A stretch of 64,000 nucleotides of DNA from Lentinula raphanica (GCA_027919835.1 JANVFP010000004.1:930001-994000); one strand, 5' to 3'; shown: positions 35,791-49,390, numbered from the stretch's first letter. Notes: a model not told the origin generated them from the letters alone. A program made the numbers and translations.

Positions 35791-36470
35791 ACGACCCTAT
35801 GATTCCGCCTCAAGTCTTACACCCAAGACATGGGTGTCGATGACTCGATGTATGATTTCTGTGACGAGACGGTTGGAGTTTTCGTTGGTACTGAGTTTAT
35901 CAGAACTTATAGAAGGAAGAAAGGGGGAGGTTTTGAAATCCGAGTAAGGATAGGTAAGGATATGGTCGTAGAAGCCTAGAAGGTCATGGTCATTGTTCAA
36001 CGAGTGTATGACGAAGAAGCCTATGTGTCAGCCCTTGGCCTTAGCGCTTAGCCTTAGGCGGAAAGATCTACTGTCCGGTCATTGAGACAAGCTGAATGAA
36101 AGACACAGAAATCTGCCCTTCCAAGTTCTGCCCTCCACTGAATGTGCATGTTGATCTGCCCAGGGCTTTGGTGCCCACTGCCTACTGCCTAACCACTGCC
36201 TGTCCAACAGACGGGTATCAAATTTGATTGACGATACATGGGCCAACGCTGGCTAACGTTGCTCACGGTGTGTCAAAGGTGTACCCATTCAACATGATCA
36301 TACTGATTGTACTATGCTCTGTAATTGGTACAGAATTGTAAAACCGAAATCGTGGTACACATTCCATCCATATATCTCAATTCATAGCGGCCTGAGCGCG
36401 CGCAAACAAGAAAGCACCAACTTCGAATATCGAGAAGAATAGGGGAGCCAGAGGGGAGCTGATGGTAGAA
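35791..36470. other. Intergenic region between pseudogene and polytopic gene
   Basis: 680 bp. The part to about 36010 lies where 5' exons of the pseudogene would be expected, but I could not align it with the parent gene. The rest is the 3' flank of the parent gene. Confidence 0.45.
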
Positions 36471-39382
36471 TCATTGCCTCGAGGGCCTAGGATTGCTAGG
36501 CAACCCATTCAAGGCCCTCACACGATCACTGGGAGACCTCTCAAGACTCGGACCGATATTGGACGTCGTTAACTCCTTTCCGCCAGCAGTTATATCAACA
36601 CCGGCGCCTTTCATGGTGGCCATTCGCACTCCACGATCACTTGTCGACGTGATCATCAACGGTGCCGGTGAGGGTTCAAAGCCACCATGGTGGGTCGAAA
36701 GACCCAAAGGAGTCGAAGGGCTCAATGGCGTATCCCTAAGCAAAGGTGGGGTAGAAGAAATCTTTACAGTGCCTCGATGAACGTCCGAGTACACTGATGA
36801 TGATTTGCTGAACCTGGAGAATCTTGGATGGAAGTTGCTGAACCTTGCTCGTGCGGGTTTTTGGACAGTGACAGCTGGAACTTTTGAAGCTGGTGCTGAC
36901 GCAGCGAGAAGGGGAGGCAGATAATGGATGCCAGATTCGTCGATGGTGTTAAGCGACCTTTTCTCGAATGGCATTTCTGAATCCTTTAAGACGAGTGAGC
37001 TGACGCTGTTGCGGGGTTTAGTGACAACCTTGTCGGGAGCATAGTAAACAGGATCGAAATCGGCTCCTTCGGGCACTTCCGTTTCTTTGACTGGACGAGT
37101 TGGAAAGGGCGTTTTAAGATCAGAACGGCCAAGTGAAGAGGAAGACGGAGGGAAGGAAACACTCACGGAATTCCGATAACCCTCGCCCAAAATTCGTCCG
37201 ACACCAAACACCCAGGATAGAAGTAAACACTATGAGGAGATACGACGTAATCGTCATCGTTGCGAAAAAGGGCCAGGTCTGGAAGATGAACTGGTACACT
37301 GTTCGAGGATCGAATTTGAGAGTGAGTTTTCACGGATTTGCAGTAGAGAAAACCCATATAGAATGAAACAAACGAAAGACGATCCGTAAAACATTAGCAA
37401 AAGAAAAGTACCGGGGATGAGAAACTTACGAGGACTGGCGAAAATCCCACTCGAGCTTGCCAACAGTAATAACGAAAGCCCTGCGAAGACGATGAACTGT
37501 AGTCTGCTTTCACGACGGACGGAAGTCCAGCCCTAGACAGAAAGTCAAATGTTATAACGGCGTCTTCAAGTGTAATGATGATACGAGGCTCTCACCAAAA
37601 TGGCCCAGGGAAGCTCGAGCTACGATAAAGGATATTCATCAGCGATATAATCATAAGTGTTGCCTGAGGTTAAATTTGAAGTTGAGAAGTGAAAAACGTG
37701 CTACTCACGACACCCATAGTAACAAAAACCGCGCGGTACAAACCCAGATGCATCGCTACACGTTTGATCGTCCCAGTGGAAGCTTTGTCAAGCCACATTG
37801 CCGTCGAGGCTATGGCGAAGAAGCCCCCGAGCTGGATGCATACTGAGAGAACAAGGACGAGCTGCGTAGTTGGTTAGCCATGTGAAGATACCAATCGGCT
37901 TGACAATGAAAGAAAATCAGTACGTACCCTGTAGATATTGTGAATCCGGGATGAGGCGCCGACGCGGTTGAAGGATTGTTGAGCGTAAACCTGTGCAGTT
38001 CCGTTGGTTATTTGTATCATAAGGATTCTATATCGGACATTATACCTTGTACAATCTCGATGCAAGATACGTCGCTGCGACAAGTGCTACAACGTTGAAC
38101 ACGAGGATGGGTATCTGGAAACAGAAAAGATGATGCCACTCAGTGATTAGTGAAGCGAAACAAAACCAGATAGTCATATGTAAAGACCCGGGTGCGTATA
38201 GATGGAAGAAACACAGATCAGAGATACGGACCGTATGTCCCATCCTAACCTCCCACCACGTTCCCAAAAAATCAGCTCCGTCACAGGCCTGATGGACGAT
38301 AAGGGTCTGGTAATGACTTTGGAGTTTGAAGGTGCTGTTGAGCCGATATCCTGCCCAGCCAGTAACTAGAACGTGTCCAGCGATGGAGGAGCCAAGGTGA
38401 GGAAGAGACTCGTTGAGGATCTGTAGCGGTGGGCAAGTTGGGAAGCACGCAAATGGGTTGATAGTGAAAATACGATAAGAATTCGAGGACTAGGATACGA
38501 ACCGTCACGAATGACAAAAGAAAGAGCCAGACTTGAAAGGTGAGTGTGACTATATCTTCGGCCATTGAATCGTGGATGCTAGTCGGAGTACGAGCGATTT
38601 CATGATGAGAATTCGGTGTCAAAGTTTCGAAAAGACTCAATAGCTCACACATCGTTCAGCCAGATCAACGACTGCAAACAAGTCTGATCTAAAAACTGTC
38701 CGTTATCTAATATCAACCCATCGATTTGACCGTTCGAATCCATTTCCGTCTTTGCGTGTTCTTTATGATGTCGCTGGATATCAGTATAGCCCGAACGTAC
38801 AAGTGGATTAGTAGATGCAAGACAAATTAGTCCTAATCATACCTGTACCACATTGACATTATGAAAATCTTCGCTCCTCGGCTTCAACGTGAACGACCGG
38901 GACGAAGTGACTTCAAAGAGCTCTCGACGATCATCATGGGTCGCATTCATCATCATCATCGACCCACTTCCACCGCTCCCGTCCCCAGAGACCAATAAGT
39001 CGCAATTTCCTTCATCCCTCTGCGGAACATCACTGCACTCATAAAGATCATTGCCCGCAAGAAACACAATCTTCGTCTCGGTAATGTTCCCTTGGACGAG
39101 GAACCCAGAGATGATTTCTGAGGCGGCCTGGTTGTCCGCAAAGGCGATCGATTGGAGAATGATGAGGACGAGGCAGTTGATGAGAGAGAGAAAGAAAAAG
39201 AGAGTGGTGAATCTTGTAAGAGTTATCCGCTGGTACTATTTTGTAATGTCAACAACAGGGAAAGCAAGGATGTGAGGATGACAAGAAGAAAAACGCACGA
39301 CTAATTTGATTCTACTCCATTGAAGAACCTGCTTCACAAAAGCTCGCTTGGATTGACTGCCAGATAGAATAGTGAACTTCAT
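36471..39382 (-). CDS. Polytopic membrane protein A, unknown function
   Basis: Multi-exon membrane protein with a long cytoplasmic tail. Segments in order: SLINCLVLIILQSIAFAD, an external loop with FLAGNDLYECSD, VTLTFQVWLFLLSFVT, IPILVFNVVALVAATYLASR, then VYAQQSFNRVGASSRIHNIY, LVLVLSVCIQLGGFFAIAST ending in MWLD, a short 24-nt exon LELPWAIL, GWTSVRRESRLQFIVFAGL, and a final tail exon of about 245 residues rich in Ser/Pro (3' end PSNPRPSRQ). The first intron is uncertain; the ATG at 39382 (MKFTILSGSQSKRAF) is the best start. It shares VGA..RI..IY, VC.QL and W.D fingerprints with gene B at 44704, and it has an adjacent pseudogene copy. Function unknown. Confidence 0.72.
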
Positions 39383-40372
39383 CCTTGTACTAATCACTGG
39401 AGCATCTGATGAGGATCAGAAACAGAGAATCGGTTGGGCAGATTTTGAGGAGTCCCTATATACAGTTTTGAACGCGGTCCAGCCTTTGCAGGAAAGTAAG
39501 AGGAAAGAGAGGAGTCTTTGATACAAGCAGAAAGATATGAAGATGGCTCCTGCCACTCAGGTTGGAATCGAGACTGGGAAGAAATGAGAAGGAAAAAGGA
39601 AAGAAAGAGAAAGAAGTACAAGAGAAAACAGTCAACTGCCAGGACTGCGGGTGGAAGAGGTGGAAAGAGAGTGGTCTTTTTGAGTTCATTGCATTGTTTC
39701 TATGGCGAAGATAGCCGGGCACGCGATCACTCGCGCGCAACACAACATAGGAATTGCCAAGCCCAGTGTTCTTATTACCCTATTTGTCGTCCCGTTGTCG
39801 TCCGAGCTCGTGTATTCAAGTCTCAAGAATCAGGGCTTCTGAGAGGTCATACGAGGTGGTACGATGATTGGTGCTCTAACCACCAATCTCATGGCCCTGT
39901 TGGGATAGGAATTTTTAACTCCTCTTGGTGCCAACTGGTAGATTTTTGCTCGAAAATCGGAACAGGTTGCAAAGGCCTAGAAGGCTGGTGGAAGCTGGTG
40001 GATCAAGGTCTCGAATTTCCTCCCGGACTGGCGGTTGCCAGTGAAGTGATGTTATGGTGACCCGAAGCTTGTATATAACATATGAGATCTCTGCTCTTGA
40101 CGATGAGTGCATAGCTGTGCATAGCAAGTCAGGATCGCTAGCCATCTTGCAGTTTATCACGAAGAATTCCCTCGTGAATGAGAGGTTTAGTCTTGCAGTG
40201 TCATGCCAGTGTTATAGTTCATGGAGAACTCGTTCGTGGAAGGAGGAAAGAGAAATTTATGTAATTGGTCACAAGACCGAAATGCGACTTGAACCAGCTT
40301 GAACCCATCTACATATGAACAAAGTTTTGGACTTCATAAAATAGTCCAGGATATTTACTCAGAAAACGCTCA
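39383..40372. other. Divergent intergenic region, polytopic gene A / deaminase
   Basis: 990 bp with a purine-rich stretch near 39570-39690 that produces a Lys/Arg-rich open frame. It has no ATG start or splice support and is regarded as non-coding. Confidence 0.5.
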
Positions 40373-41824
40373 ATGACACCTCTTCATCGTCCGTACCAGC
40401 CTAGGATATCTGGCCCTGCCCTCGCTGCCCTCTCCTCTCTGTCCCCGTCGGACCTAGAGTTCATCCAGAAACTCCCGAAAGCAGAGCTTCACGCACATCT
40501 AAATGGGTGTGTGCCAATCGAGGTGCTTTATGAGCTGGCGGAGACGTATCAACCATCTTTTCCTGACCCTGCTTCTTCTACTGACCCCACCAGTGTTTCA
40601 TCGGACCAGATTCCTCCCACAAAAGATGAGATTCTCCTGGGACTCAAAACACTAGCATCGTTCTCTCTAGACAATATACAAGAGTTCTTCGGAGCATTTA
40701 GAGTCATATACGCGTTAATCTCGACTAAGGAGGCGTTGCAAAAGGCTACCAGGGGTGTTTTGAACTCCTTCCTCGGCTCAAGCTCTGATACGGAGTTCCC
40801 ACTGTCTGGATCTGATCATGGTGTCGGAAAACCTGAATGCACATACCTAGAACTCCGCACAACGCCACGGCCTACGCGTACTCTTTACGCCGATGATTAT
40901 CTGCGAACGGTACTGAGCGAGGTGGAGAGATATCCGAGGGAGAGAGCCGCATTGATTGTCAGCGTTGATAGAAGGATGCCTATCATTCAAGACGTGAAAG
41001 CAATACGGGGGACATCGGACGGCCGAATATCAGTTGAGGAAGTTATTCATCTCGCCATACGATTGAAGAATGAGGGCAGAAGAATCGTTGGAATTGATTT
41101 ATGCGGGGATCCATTGGTACGCCTCTTCCGATGTTGTTTTCATCATACTGATCGCTATACTCTCAGGCAGGAGACATGTCCTTATTAGGTCCATTCATAT
41201 CAAAAGCCAAAGCTGCGGGACTGTGTGTGACGTTTCACATTGCAGAGACCACACACAACTCTTCCAGAGATACCATGACCTTGCTTGGGTACAATCCTGA
41301 CCGATTGGGACATGCGACATTCTTGGATGAGGAGGCGAAAGATTTCGTGCTTGAGAAAAACATCCCGGTGGAGGTCTGTTTGAGTTCAAACGTAATGTGA
41401 GTCTGAGAAAGATTCCTACGACCTGAGAGTCGTTCTACTCGCCCTTATTTCCTCCATCATGAATGTTGGATACTGTGATATTCATGTCAGCTGAAACATA
41501 GTTGATTTGACTTTAGATGCAAAACGGTCCCAGACTTAGCTTCGCATCATATCCGGTATTATTTGGACAGGAATCATCCGATTGTTGTTTGTGTAAGTCG
41601 TTCTCCTTTATCAGATATCTGCTACACTGAAGTTCTCACATTTCGCCTGCATCTCTTGTATTCAACAGACAGACGATACCCTTCCCTTCCGGACCTCCCT
41701 CACTGCCGAATACGCTCTCCTCCTCACTCCGTCACCTTTAGGACTTGGATTGAGCAAGGAGGAGGTCAAGAAGATTGCTGAATATAGCTTGGCGGAAGGA
41801 GTGAGATTTGGAGGTGGAATTTAG
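40373..41824 (+). CDS. Adenosine deaminase-like hydrolase (ADAL, N6-methyl-AMP deaminase type)
   Basis: Zinc-dependent deaminase of the metallo-hydrolase (TIM barrel) superfamily. Four exons (40373-41116, 41167-41396, 41517-41592, 41669-41824) give 401 aa. Active-site pieces in order: KAELHAHLNGC (two metal His), GIDLCGDPLAGD, FHIAETTH (metal His and catalytic Glu region), DRLGHATFLDEE, and TDDTLPF (metal Asp). CLSSNV fits the family motif before the last metal ligand. The FIQKLPKAELHAHLNG form and overall length match ADAL/N6-methyl-AMP deaminases more than classical adenosine deaminases; that subfamily choice is by recollection. A 15-20 residue Ser/Pro insert sits near residue 65. Confidence 0.9.
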
Positions 41825-42737
41825 TAATGTGTAGTGTTCGAGTCTCAAGAATCCCATGAAGAGTGGAACTATTACTGGAAGAGTTGACAACTGTGGTAGG
41901 TGTACTCCGTGGAATTACTTAGTTAGCAGATGGTCAACGTGTGTCGTGTAAGGTATGCTAGGGCTTGGTAGGGGAACCTTCTCGATCCCCACTCAATAGA
42001 TTGCTACTTCGAGGTAGCTGGACAAATCTCAACTCACCATTATCTTGGTGGAACCATACCATCCATTATATTCATACCACCAGGAGATACCAGAATGGTG
42101 AGTATGCCTCTCAACACGTCTATTCGTACAACAAGAATGAGCTGGGTGTATTGAGAGTCGAGAACACAGGAATACTATGAGGCTAACTAAAGCATTTCCG
42201 AACGAGTACGCTTCATGATCTACATGTAAGGTAGGAGGTATACGAAGAAAACGTATCGGTGTTATACATTCGGAGAACCGTAACTGGTGAAAGGATCATG
42301 GGGGGATATATCATATGAGAAACCGAAAGAGACAGAAGAAGCAGCCTGTAAAGGTATAAAAGGGGTAAGTGAAGACGGTATGAAACTGCCATCGTATCGT
42401 ATCGTAAATCTATCATACCGTATCATATCCTAGTGTACACATGAGAGGAAAAAGAGAACGCCAGTGGGTAATTTACAGTAGGAATACAAAGAAAGGGAAC
42501 ATACATGAAAACAAGGGTGGGGAGAAGGTGCAGAGAAAAAAGAACATGATGATGATAGAGGTCAAAGTGAGATGACGGTAGCGCGTTATATCGGAAATAA
42601 TAAGAGGAAGGCAAAAAGACAGACTGGGAAGCACAGTGTATCATCCAGAAACTGTAGGCTTCAACAAGCATGAGATGCTCGGTACCGTCCGTGTTAGACT
42701 CTAACGGTCCACTTGGAGGCGCGAACGCTGAACGTGC
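41825..42737. other. Convergent intergenic region
   Basis: 913 bp between the deaminase and NAA30 stops. It contains short ATCGT/ATACCGT-like repeats around 42390-42430. No gene recognised. Confidence 0.5.
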
Positions 42738-43841
42738 TCAACGCTGACTCGATCCTTCATCTTCATCTTCATCCGAATACGGAGTCACTCGAATAGCTCG
42801 ATACCGACGAGGACCCAACACGCCTGGCCTCCGTCGTCTGACATCGTGTACGTGAGACGCGCGCGATCCCCTTTCCAATTCCTCTCCATCCTCACCCGAA
42901 TCAGATTCTGTAAGCCAGCTCCTCGAAGAGCTGGAGGACCCGGGTGTCGGAAAAGAGGATGATCGTGAGTTCGACTGCGGCGGGACGGTGAGGACGAGTC
43001 TGAACGCGTCTTTGCCGTTGAGGTAGAACCGGAATAGGCGTTTCTCCCGGATGAAACCTAGAGATTCGTAGAGAGAGAGAGCGGGAAGGTTGTCGTATTC
43101 GGTTTCGAGGACAATCTGTGACAGAAGAGGGGTGGACATAGGACGTGAGTTGGGGAGAGATCGAAGACGGCTTCAAAGAAGATACACACCTCCTCGACCC
43201 CATCCTCTTTCATCGCTTCCATGGAGTTCCGCACAAGTGTGCTCGCTAAAAGTGGAAAGGACACGTAACACGCGGAATACAAACATTAGAAGCAGTGACG
43301 GCAAACCGGGATAACCAAAACACAGCGTTTGATGAAACTACTCACCGATTCCCCTCTTCCGATATCCTTTGTCGACACTCAACATTGCAATATATCCTCG
43401 GTTGTACATGTTCCTGTGGAGGTCTTGTTTACAGACGATGACTCCGACAGGTGTAGGGGATTGAGGGGAGTATGCGAGGAAGGCGAGGTGAGGCCTAGGA
43501 CAGATAATTTAAGAAATGACACGTACAGTACGAACGACGCTTTATCGAACAGATAGGGCTTACCATTGAGACAAGAAATACCTGAATGTGTAAATAACGT
43601 ACGGCTCACTGAGCTCACTCTCAACAAGAGCCATGACGTGCGGAAGGTCTGATTCGCCTGTGTACACTCGGTAGGTTATGTTGTTCTCGAGGTCATGATT
43701 CGGTTTCTGCAGTAAACTCTTGCCCAAAGCCTCTGAGCCACTCAAAGTTGCCGAGTTCCTGAGCAAGTCAGTCAAGCTGCGTTCACGTAGTTCATCATGT
43801 TGCTGTGTTCGTTCATACGACGAATAAGACTGGGTATCCAT
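42738..43841 (-). CDS. NAA30: N-alpha-acetyltransferase 30, catalytic subunit of NatC
   Basis: GNAT enzyme that acetylates N-terminal Met followed by a hydrophobic residue, in the ribosome-bound NatC complex. Four exons (43841-43564, 43494-43346, 43245-43190, 43115-42738) give 286 aa with exact phase. Family blocks: [48 protein letters not shown] (acetyl-CoA loop R-K-R-G-I-A), [19 protein letters not shown] and [15 protein letters not shown]. The C-terminus adds about 90 Ser/Arg/Asp-rich residues not present in the core family, ending [12 protein letters not shown]. The N-terminal 55 residues are polar and variable. Confidence 0.93.
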
Positions 43842-44703
43842 TCTATGCGTTCGTATTGTATTCCGTATCTTCCGACAGAAACCTGTGATGCGAAAACGAA
43901 AGATTAATTCCCGCTCAATTTATCACTGATGCACCCCGGTCGCGTCGCGTGCACGGTTGAAGAAAGAAAGAGAGAAAAAGAAAAAGAGACGCTGAACACA
44001 AAGCGTTCGTTATAAACACGCTTAAGCGCCTTACGTGTACACTTCCTTCCCCGCGGCCGTCAGGAATCAGGATATTTGTTTCGGAGTATTTGTTGAACTG
44101 GGAGAGCAGGAGAGCCAAAACTATCCTTCTCCCAGCAAGGATAGGCCTTTTGTACGAGCTTCATGCAATCTAGTTGCCAGAGGTTGCCAGCTAGTGGATA
44201 CACCCCTTTCGCACGTTCATTTCTGAGTTATCTCGTATCTCAGCGTATCTCTCTGGCAGTCTCCATGATCATCATACATATCTTGATTTACACAGTCAAC
44301 TTCATCGATGTCGATGGAACGAACATTTTCAGAATATCCCCCGAATTTTTTGACAAGATTGTCTCCATAGGTGACACGTACAACCATCAAGCTCGTGAAC
44401 AGTCCTAGTCAGTTTCCGCTATCTGTAAGAATTCGAACGAAGATGTAAATGTCGAGACTCCGTGCTACACAATAATTTTCAACACTGAAAGAAATACATG
44501 AAGGGAATGTATACCAACGTATGTGGTCTTTTAAAAAACAACAATCACAAGATGTCCATGTCATAAACACCGATTCTAAGCTGGTGTGCGGTAAATGAAG
44601 CATTCAGCATCACGTATAGAAAGTGGAGAAGGAGGAACAAGGTCCAATCGATAACGGACACAACCAGCGCGGCCGAAATCCGACCTCCGGGCCTGTCCAT
44701 CGT
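43842..44703. other. Intergenic region between NAA30 start and polytopic gene B stop
   Basis: 862 bp, same-strand spacer; NAA30 promoter presumed. Plus-strand open frames here are short and unsupported. Confidence 0.5.
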
Positions 44704-47249
44704 CTATCTCGACAGATAACTTTCTCTTCCCAGATTCGGCAGATAATACGTAGTAAAGTCGCCGTTTTGACTCTGAACTCTCGATTTCAGGCTGACCTTG
44801 AGCTTCTCTAGATCGTCGTCGTCTTTGCTGTACGTGCTCTCCACATCCCGGGTGAAAACTTCCGGAGCAAAGTCAGAGGAAGAGAGCGTAGCTTGGGCAT
44901 GTACTAGTATGTACGAAAAAAAGGTCAGATAGGTGTAAGTGAGGATGAACATGAATGGGAAAAGATGTTGACTTACAGTAATGTTCAAGCCCTTTGTCGA
45001 AGTTTCGCAGACAGACTACGCCGAGGACAACAGTAGAGACAAGGAGAACGATAGAAGCAGTAATGAAGCAGCCTAGACAGGGCCAGGCGTAAAACATCCT
45101 GTGAATAATAGGAAGGTGTGAGTGCAAACTCTAAAGGGATGGAAGATGAATGAAGGCGACGGAACAGTTACACAGATGTTCCAACAGTTTTTCCTACTTA
45201 CCAACGGTAGATATCTGAAGTGAACATCAGCAAGCTCCCTAGGAGGAACAAACCTCCGCCGGCGATGAAGGCGAGAGTGACAGAGCGGTGTTCATGGCGG
45301 ATACCGTACCATGCCTAAAATATCATAGATACCATGTTCGATTTTTTCAACTGAGACAAAGCACGATTGAACGAAAAAACCCGGACGAACCATTACTAGC
45401 CATGGACCGAGGAGCTAGGTGGACAGAAAGGGAAGGTGAAGCAAAAGGAGATCAACCAACTGTCAGCATATTAGACTGAGATAACTTACCACCGCATACA
45501 GAATGACTATCACTTCATACACCAACGTATGCTGTGATATGGTGTGAATATACGTATTGAACAGCTGATCGATCCAGAGACCGGCGGCGGTAATGATAAC
45601 GAAGGCTTCGAGTTGAAGACAGACTTGAAGGGCGAGGAAATACTGTCAGATGAGATTGGGTGTGAAGTATTATCTGGAACTATAGGATCAGGAAGCCTCA
45701 CCTTATAGAGATCCGTGATAGCTTTGGGAGCACCGACATAGGTGAAGGTCTCGGTATTGTAAGTCTGGGATGACGATTGAGAGATGTGATCAGTGTTGGT
45801 GCAGTAACGATATGAAATCAGAAGGCCTGATTCGACTGATTTACTCACTCGGAGCAGTGTCCATGATAGAAACGCAGAGATACCAAGGGCGGTGCAGTTG
45901 AGGATGAGGTCAGGGATCTATTGATGTTCGAACAGAGCAAAACGAAAACGGCATAGGCGGGTTGTGTGGATTATTGGAACAACAGATTAAAAGATAGTGA
46001 TGAGCATCGAGTAAAGAGACCGAGGGATTAACGTACCTCATACAATACCCTTACAGCAAAATAGCCGCCACTGCCCTCGAACAATGCAATCGAACACGGA
46101 CTCCCAGGAGTTTCGATCATCGTTTGGAAGACTGATTGTTGCCATTCGGTACGCCAGAGAGAGTAGATAGACCATGCAGTGAGGAGGATACGGGTGATGA
46201 ATACGGTCAAGCTGTAAAGGGAGGGCATTGGCTTAGTGGAAAGATGAAGATCGAGGGAGGGGTAGGAAGCTGAAGGGAAGGAACTACTCACACATGCGGG
46301 ACAGAATCATGTATCATTGCAATAACAGAAAGAACGAACAACCAGAATTGGAGAAACATGAACGCGATCTCTTCCCGTTTGTTGTTTTGGAAACTGAGAA
46401 ATGAAAAGAAGATGAGCCACAGAACAGAACCAAAATGGAATGATATTCTTGAATCACACGACGAGACGAGTGACTTGAAAGTGGCGACGGAGATCGAGTG
46501 AATACAGAAAAAGAGCATGCTGAACGTACTGTTGAGTAGGATACAACAAAGTTTCTGTGCACAACGCGGACATATTCACCGTGCCCACGTCTCCGGCTGC
46601 CTCAAAGGTGATTTGGGTGACGGGCAGGGACGGAGATGTGCCCTCAGCGGCAATTGAGAATGATTGGCTTTTGAGTTGGGAAAGTATCTGGGAAGCAATG
46701 AGAGGACGTCGAATGATCAATTTTCGTTCGAGAGGCAATAACTAATAGCGAGACATACAATCTCTCCTTTGAGCTGAGCGTCATTATCCTACGCGGATTT
46801 CGTCAATATCAGAGCAGCAGACATCAAAATGAGGGCTCACTGGATCGTTCGCAACCACGTTACTCGTATTTCTCGAATCGAAGATCGTCTCGCAATTCGT
46901 TGCATTATGCGGGATGTAATCACACAGTTCAAGAGTGTAGCCTCCACCGCTGACATGGAGGAGGTTGGTATGATTTGACGGAGGAATTTGCGCGGCCTGT
47001 GTGATATCGAAGAGAAGAGTGTAGTACTGAGAGTCGAGGACGAAGAGGAGGGACTGGATTATGCCTTGCGCAAAGCAGTGGAAGAAGCCAAAGAGGAAGA
47101 AGACTGCGGTTAGACGGTTGCGGGTGATACGGGTGTACTGAAGGTTTGAAATGTGAATCAGCCACAACTTCTTCTGGAAGAAGTTGGAGCGTGCCACTCA
47201 CGATTTTCTTCAACTTCAGCTTGAATTGCGCGACATTTCCACGGGCCAT
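44704..47249 (-). CDS. Polytopic membrane protein B, unknown function
   Basis: Distant relative of gene A (36471). Start MARGNVAQFKLKLKKI (47249), then RNRLTAVFFLFGFFHCFAQG, an external loop with several Asn-X-Ser/Thr sites and Cys (ELCDYIPHNATNCET), IAFMFLQFWLFVLSVIAMIH, LTVFITRILLTAWSIYSLW, IPDLILNCTALGISAFLSW, YVGAPKAITDLYK, FLALQVCLQLEAFVIIT plus GLWID, AWYGIRHEHRSVTLAFI and LGCFITASIVLLVSTVVLG. The C-terminal tail is short (about 75 residues) and charged, ending GRESYLSR. About ten exons; a few junctions were not checked. The order of helices and the VC.QL, W.D and R.E.R motifs match gene A. Confidence 0.72.
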
Positions 47250-48122
47250 TGAAAGAATAATGAAATGGGACTAGCCCTATCTGAAGAACGAAGGGAAGAG
47301 GGATAAAAGGTTCGCTGAACGTCGTAGAAGATGAAAGGAAGAGAGAGTGCCAGATGAGAAAAAATGAAGGAAAGAAGGGTCAGAAGAAATCTGGCTTTCT
47401 AAAAGGATTGACTTTTGTGATCGATGTCGATTGTTCGTTTGATTGATTGATGGTCTAAATAATTACCTACATCTCGACAACAACGAACTTTCTTCTCTCA
47501 TTCATCTTGAAATCTACAAAGCTCGCAACCGTACCTCCCTCTCATCCCTTGTGCTCTGAGGAACTACCTCTTCAGCTTTTTCGAGCTTTCGTTGGATGAC
47601 TCTTTGGATGAATCTTTGGATGACCCACGTTCATGACGGGTTTCCAGTGGTACCCATGAATGCTAACGTTATGATGAATGTTGGAAGTATGTACTAAGTA
47701 CGCTCGTTTCTTTTCCAAATTCCCAAGGTCAGATTTCTGACGGAGGCGTTGATATATAGCATGTACAGATAATTACTTGATATGATGGTCTCCTTCGCAG
47801 CATTTAGGCGTACCACAACGTCGGTATACAGACGCCGACACCCACTGGGCGGCAGTGGTCACTGGTGTACGCTAGATTATGATCGTGAGTGTCCAGGCTA
47901 TTGAATTATATCAAGGTTTCATCACGCTCGAGATAGAGAGGAAGTCAAGTCAAACAAACAATCAAGCAATGCAGGATAGCAAAGAGCAACAGAATTCCGT
48001 GATCAGGTATTCAACACAGGTTCCTGTCGTAGATGAATCACGACGTTGTGGGAACTGGATATCTTGTGTCCAAACGATAACTCTCTTTGCCCATGGGCCA
48101 CATCAGCAAATATCAAAGCACC
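47250..48122. other. Intergenic region upstream of polytopic gene B
   Basis: 873 bp holding the gene B promoter and the PAP2 3' flank. Nothing specific seen. Confidence 0.5.
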
Positions 48123-49390
48123 CTATAATCGATTATCGAACGTACCTAGCCTCGGATCAAAAGGAGTGGTCATGAACCCCATCGACTCTAGCTCTCCTCG
48201 TGGGGAGTCGCGAGAGGAACTATTGAGTCGCATCCAACCAGGCATACGAGTTTGAAACCGCAAGCCAGTGTATTCGCGAGGATTGCTGCCATTTTCCGTC
48301 ATAGTCCTGGAAGGATATGGGATGTTGCATTCAGGATCACCAAGCGGGGGGTAAAACTGTCGATAACTTATATAGCAGAACAGAAGCCCTATGAAGAAAC
48401 CGGTCGCCACGTCACTCGAGTGGTGTCTGCGATCCGCGATGCGAGTCAAGCAAATCCAAATCGAGAGAATCAACGGGGAGAAGATGAGCCAGACCTTGTA
48501 CTACTCCGAGTCAAGTTGCAACTGGAAAACTGGACAGAAGGTCAGAACTTACCGTATAGGCTGGTCGACTGAACAAACGCAGTTTTCCTGCCAGATATAA
48601 GCTCATGAACCCGAGACCTGCGGCAGAAAGAATAGCATGACCACTGAAGAAGCTTCTCATTCCGTCCTTGATGAACGCAACGTCCGTACTCTGGCATATT
48701 GTGGTATTAGTGAGGCCAAAAACCGGACTGTTGATTGAGCCTGGAGCTGGATTACATCGTGCAATGAAGTCTACGTTGTGTTGAATCAAGAAGAGTCCAC
48801 TTATGACAAGGAAAAGTGTAACCTGGACGCGGCCTTCCTGCAGTGATACGCACAAACTGAACAAAACTCCCGGAAGCAGAATAAAGTACCGATACTGATA
48901 GAACAGGATATCAATGTGCAAGTCCCGGAAGAAGAAACAAATCACATACAGCCCAATAACCCAGCATGGAGATCCCACCAGTCACGGAAGTTGAAGAAGA
49001 GGTTTCCAACAACAATGGTTAAGTATGGAAGTACCAAGACAACGACCAAAAGAGCATTCTGAAGATGACACGGAGAATCAAGACGGCTACTCGTATTTCG
49101 AACTCGTCGTGAACTCACTGAAACAGTTTGCACCTCCTTAATTGAGTACTGAATGGATGTATCAGTCAAATCAAACTCTGGGATCTGTTGCAACTGATTC
49201 AGGTAGAAGTGGGCGAAGAGGCTGGTGGAAACTATCAATTGATTTGACGAAGTTTCCTGCAAAGCACATACGCTACTACGATGAGGATAGCCCTATGGAG
49301 GATGAGTTCCATGTTCAAAAACCTCAAAAAACCGGCAACGCACCAATCAACAGAGTAAGAAAGCACCAGACGAGCCTTCGAGCTGAGCAT
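48123..49390 (-). CDS. PAP2-type lipid phosphate phosphatase
   Basis: Membrane phosphatase of the LPP1/DPP1 type that would dephosphorylate phosphatidate or related lipids. All three catalytic motifs are visible: RITAGRPRPDFIARC (motif 1, Arg at the first position where Lys is common; the junction uses the intron after GRPRP), FFSGHA (motif 2, catalytic His) and TRIADRRHHSSD (motif 3). Helices: NALLVVVLVLPYLTIVV, LSAAGLGFMSLYLAG, LIFSPLILSIWICLT and GFFIGLLFCYISY. The N-terminus MLSSKARLVLSYSVDW matches the family entry SYSVDW; the first intron acceptor (between about 49345 and 49225) is unsure. The cytoplasmic C-terminus of about 80 residues is polar. Confidence 0.87.

Noticed and set aside
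39518..40060. 180-codon Lys/Arg-rich frame
   Set aside because: Starts without ATG, purine-rich low complexity, no splice support and no recognisable family.
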